This document shows positions 44,141-44,351 of a stretch of DNA of 44,351 nt, piece by piece; the first letter of the stretch is position 1, and each line of letters begins with the position of its first letter. This DNA comes from Uliginosibacterium gangwonense. GTDB lineage: Bacteria > Pseudomonadota > Gammaproteobacteria > Burkholderiales > Rhodocyclaceae. The stretch lies in NCBI GenBank assembly GCA_005239635.1, contig SBBQ01000069.1, forward strand, positions 1 through 44,351, written 5' to 3'. The translations under genes and the position numbers were made by a program. The notes below the pieces were generated by a model, which saw nothing but the letters and a program-made list of their open reading frames with translations, was not told the origin of the DNA and searched no databases.

Positions 44141-44351
44141 CCTTTTTAATTTCTGCGAGCCTTCAACCTCAGAATTCACTCTAATTTCTAGTCCTGCATT
44201 CAGCCTCACAGAATGTCGGCCCTTCTTCGTCTCGACTTTTATGCTAGGGTTTATAGCCCTCCTCCCACAGTTACTGGAGGAGCTACCGGCCTGGTTTTCG
44301 GGACACGCGGGGAGCATGGACACAGCGCTAAGCTGGCACTTGCACGAAGGA
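44141..44351. other. Unassigned sequence after pyrD, to the window edge
   Basis: No recognisable gene. On the minus strand one frame is open from the edge to within the pyrD end (67 codons from the first Met, Lys/Arg-rich, ending LKRLIAFGD); on the plus strand a frame is open from 44213 to the edge. Neither resembles a family I know. CTCCTCC and GGAGGAG around 44261-44283 could pair. It could be the start of an RNA gene or the tail of a gene lying beyond the window. Confidence 0.3.

Noticed and set aside
44270-44351. Possible 5' part of a tmRNA (CCTGGTTTTCGGGACACG resembles the tmRNA D-loop start)
   Set aside because: No matching acceptor stem, tag frame or T arm could be found, and the resemblance is short.
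1-44351. CRISPR array, prophage or insertion sequence
   Set aside because: No regularly spaced repeats, transposase, integrase or phage structural genes were seen.

Overview
The window is chromosomal DNA of a betaproteobacterium, most likely of the Burkholderiales. Three syntenies support this: petABC followed by sspA-sspB, ffs-dnaX-ybaB-recR, and aat-bpt-pyrD. The codon choice is moderately GC-rich. There is no rRNA gene, so I do not name a genus. Coding density is high. No phage, insertion sequence or CRISPR array was found.

Layout. From 1 to 16.7 kb almost everything lies on the minus strand. Reading in the direction of transcription, this stretch holds DUF1329-tatD, the SRP RNA with dnaX-ybaB-recR, a CoA-transferase, petA-petB-petC-sspA-sspB (cytochrome bc1 plus stringent starvation proteins), dinG, and a translationally coupled molybdenum-cofactor run (ATP-grasp protein-mobB-moeA-moaD-moaE, the last cut by the window edge). 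From 16.9 to 18.4 kb an AT-richer accessory gene with a HEPN-type RxxxxH motif sits against tRNA-Ser(GGA). From 18.5 to 36.6 kb the theme is import and use of short organic acids: a two-subunit sodium:solute symporter, an MHS-type transporter, acetyl-CoA synthetase, class I fumarase, propionyl-CoA synthetase and an AcuI-type acryloyl-CoA reductase. Interspersed are a cytochrome b561, a DUF442-sulfide:quinone-reductase-like fusion, a haloacid dehalogenase, a predicted HExxH metalloprotein and a response regulator with a degenerate GGDEF domain. From 36.8 kb to the end come an NlpC/P60 hydrolase, a ferric-iron ABC transporter whose three genes lie on alternating strands behind a Fur-box-like palindrome, the two N-end-rule aminoacyl transferases aat and bpt, and pyrD.

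Main discovery candidate. The 9-mer TTTGCCAAT (complement ATTGGCAAA) occurs 31 times by my reading, against about 0.34 expected for a random 9-mer on both strands of 44 kb. It occurs in both orientations (18 and 13) and, inside genes, in five of the six possible reading frames (read as IGK, WQ, LAK, LPI and FAN), so protein conservation does not explain it. One pair forms a perfect inverted repeat with the shape of a transcription terminator between two convergent genes. This is the distribution shown by DNA uptake sequences of Neisseriaceae and Pasteurellaceae, but the core is different from those I know. I propose it as an uptake-signal-like genomic repeat. The copies are uneven: none from about 5.9 to 14.5 kb, eight in 14.5-16.7 kb, and none in the HEPN accessory gene.
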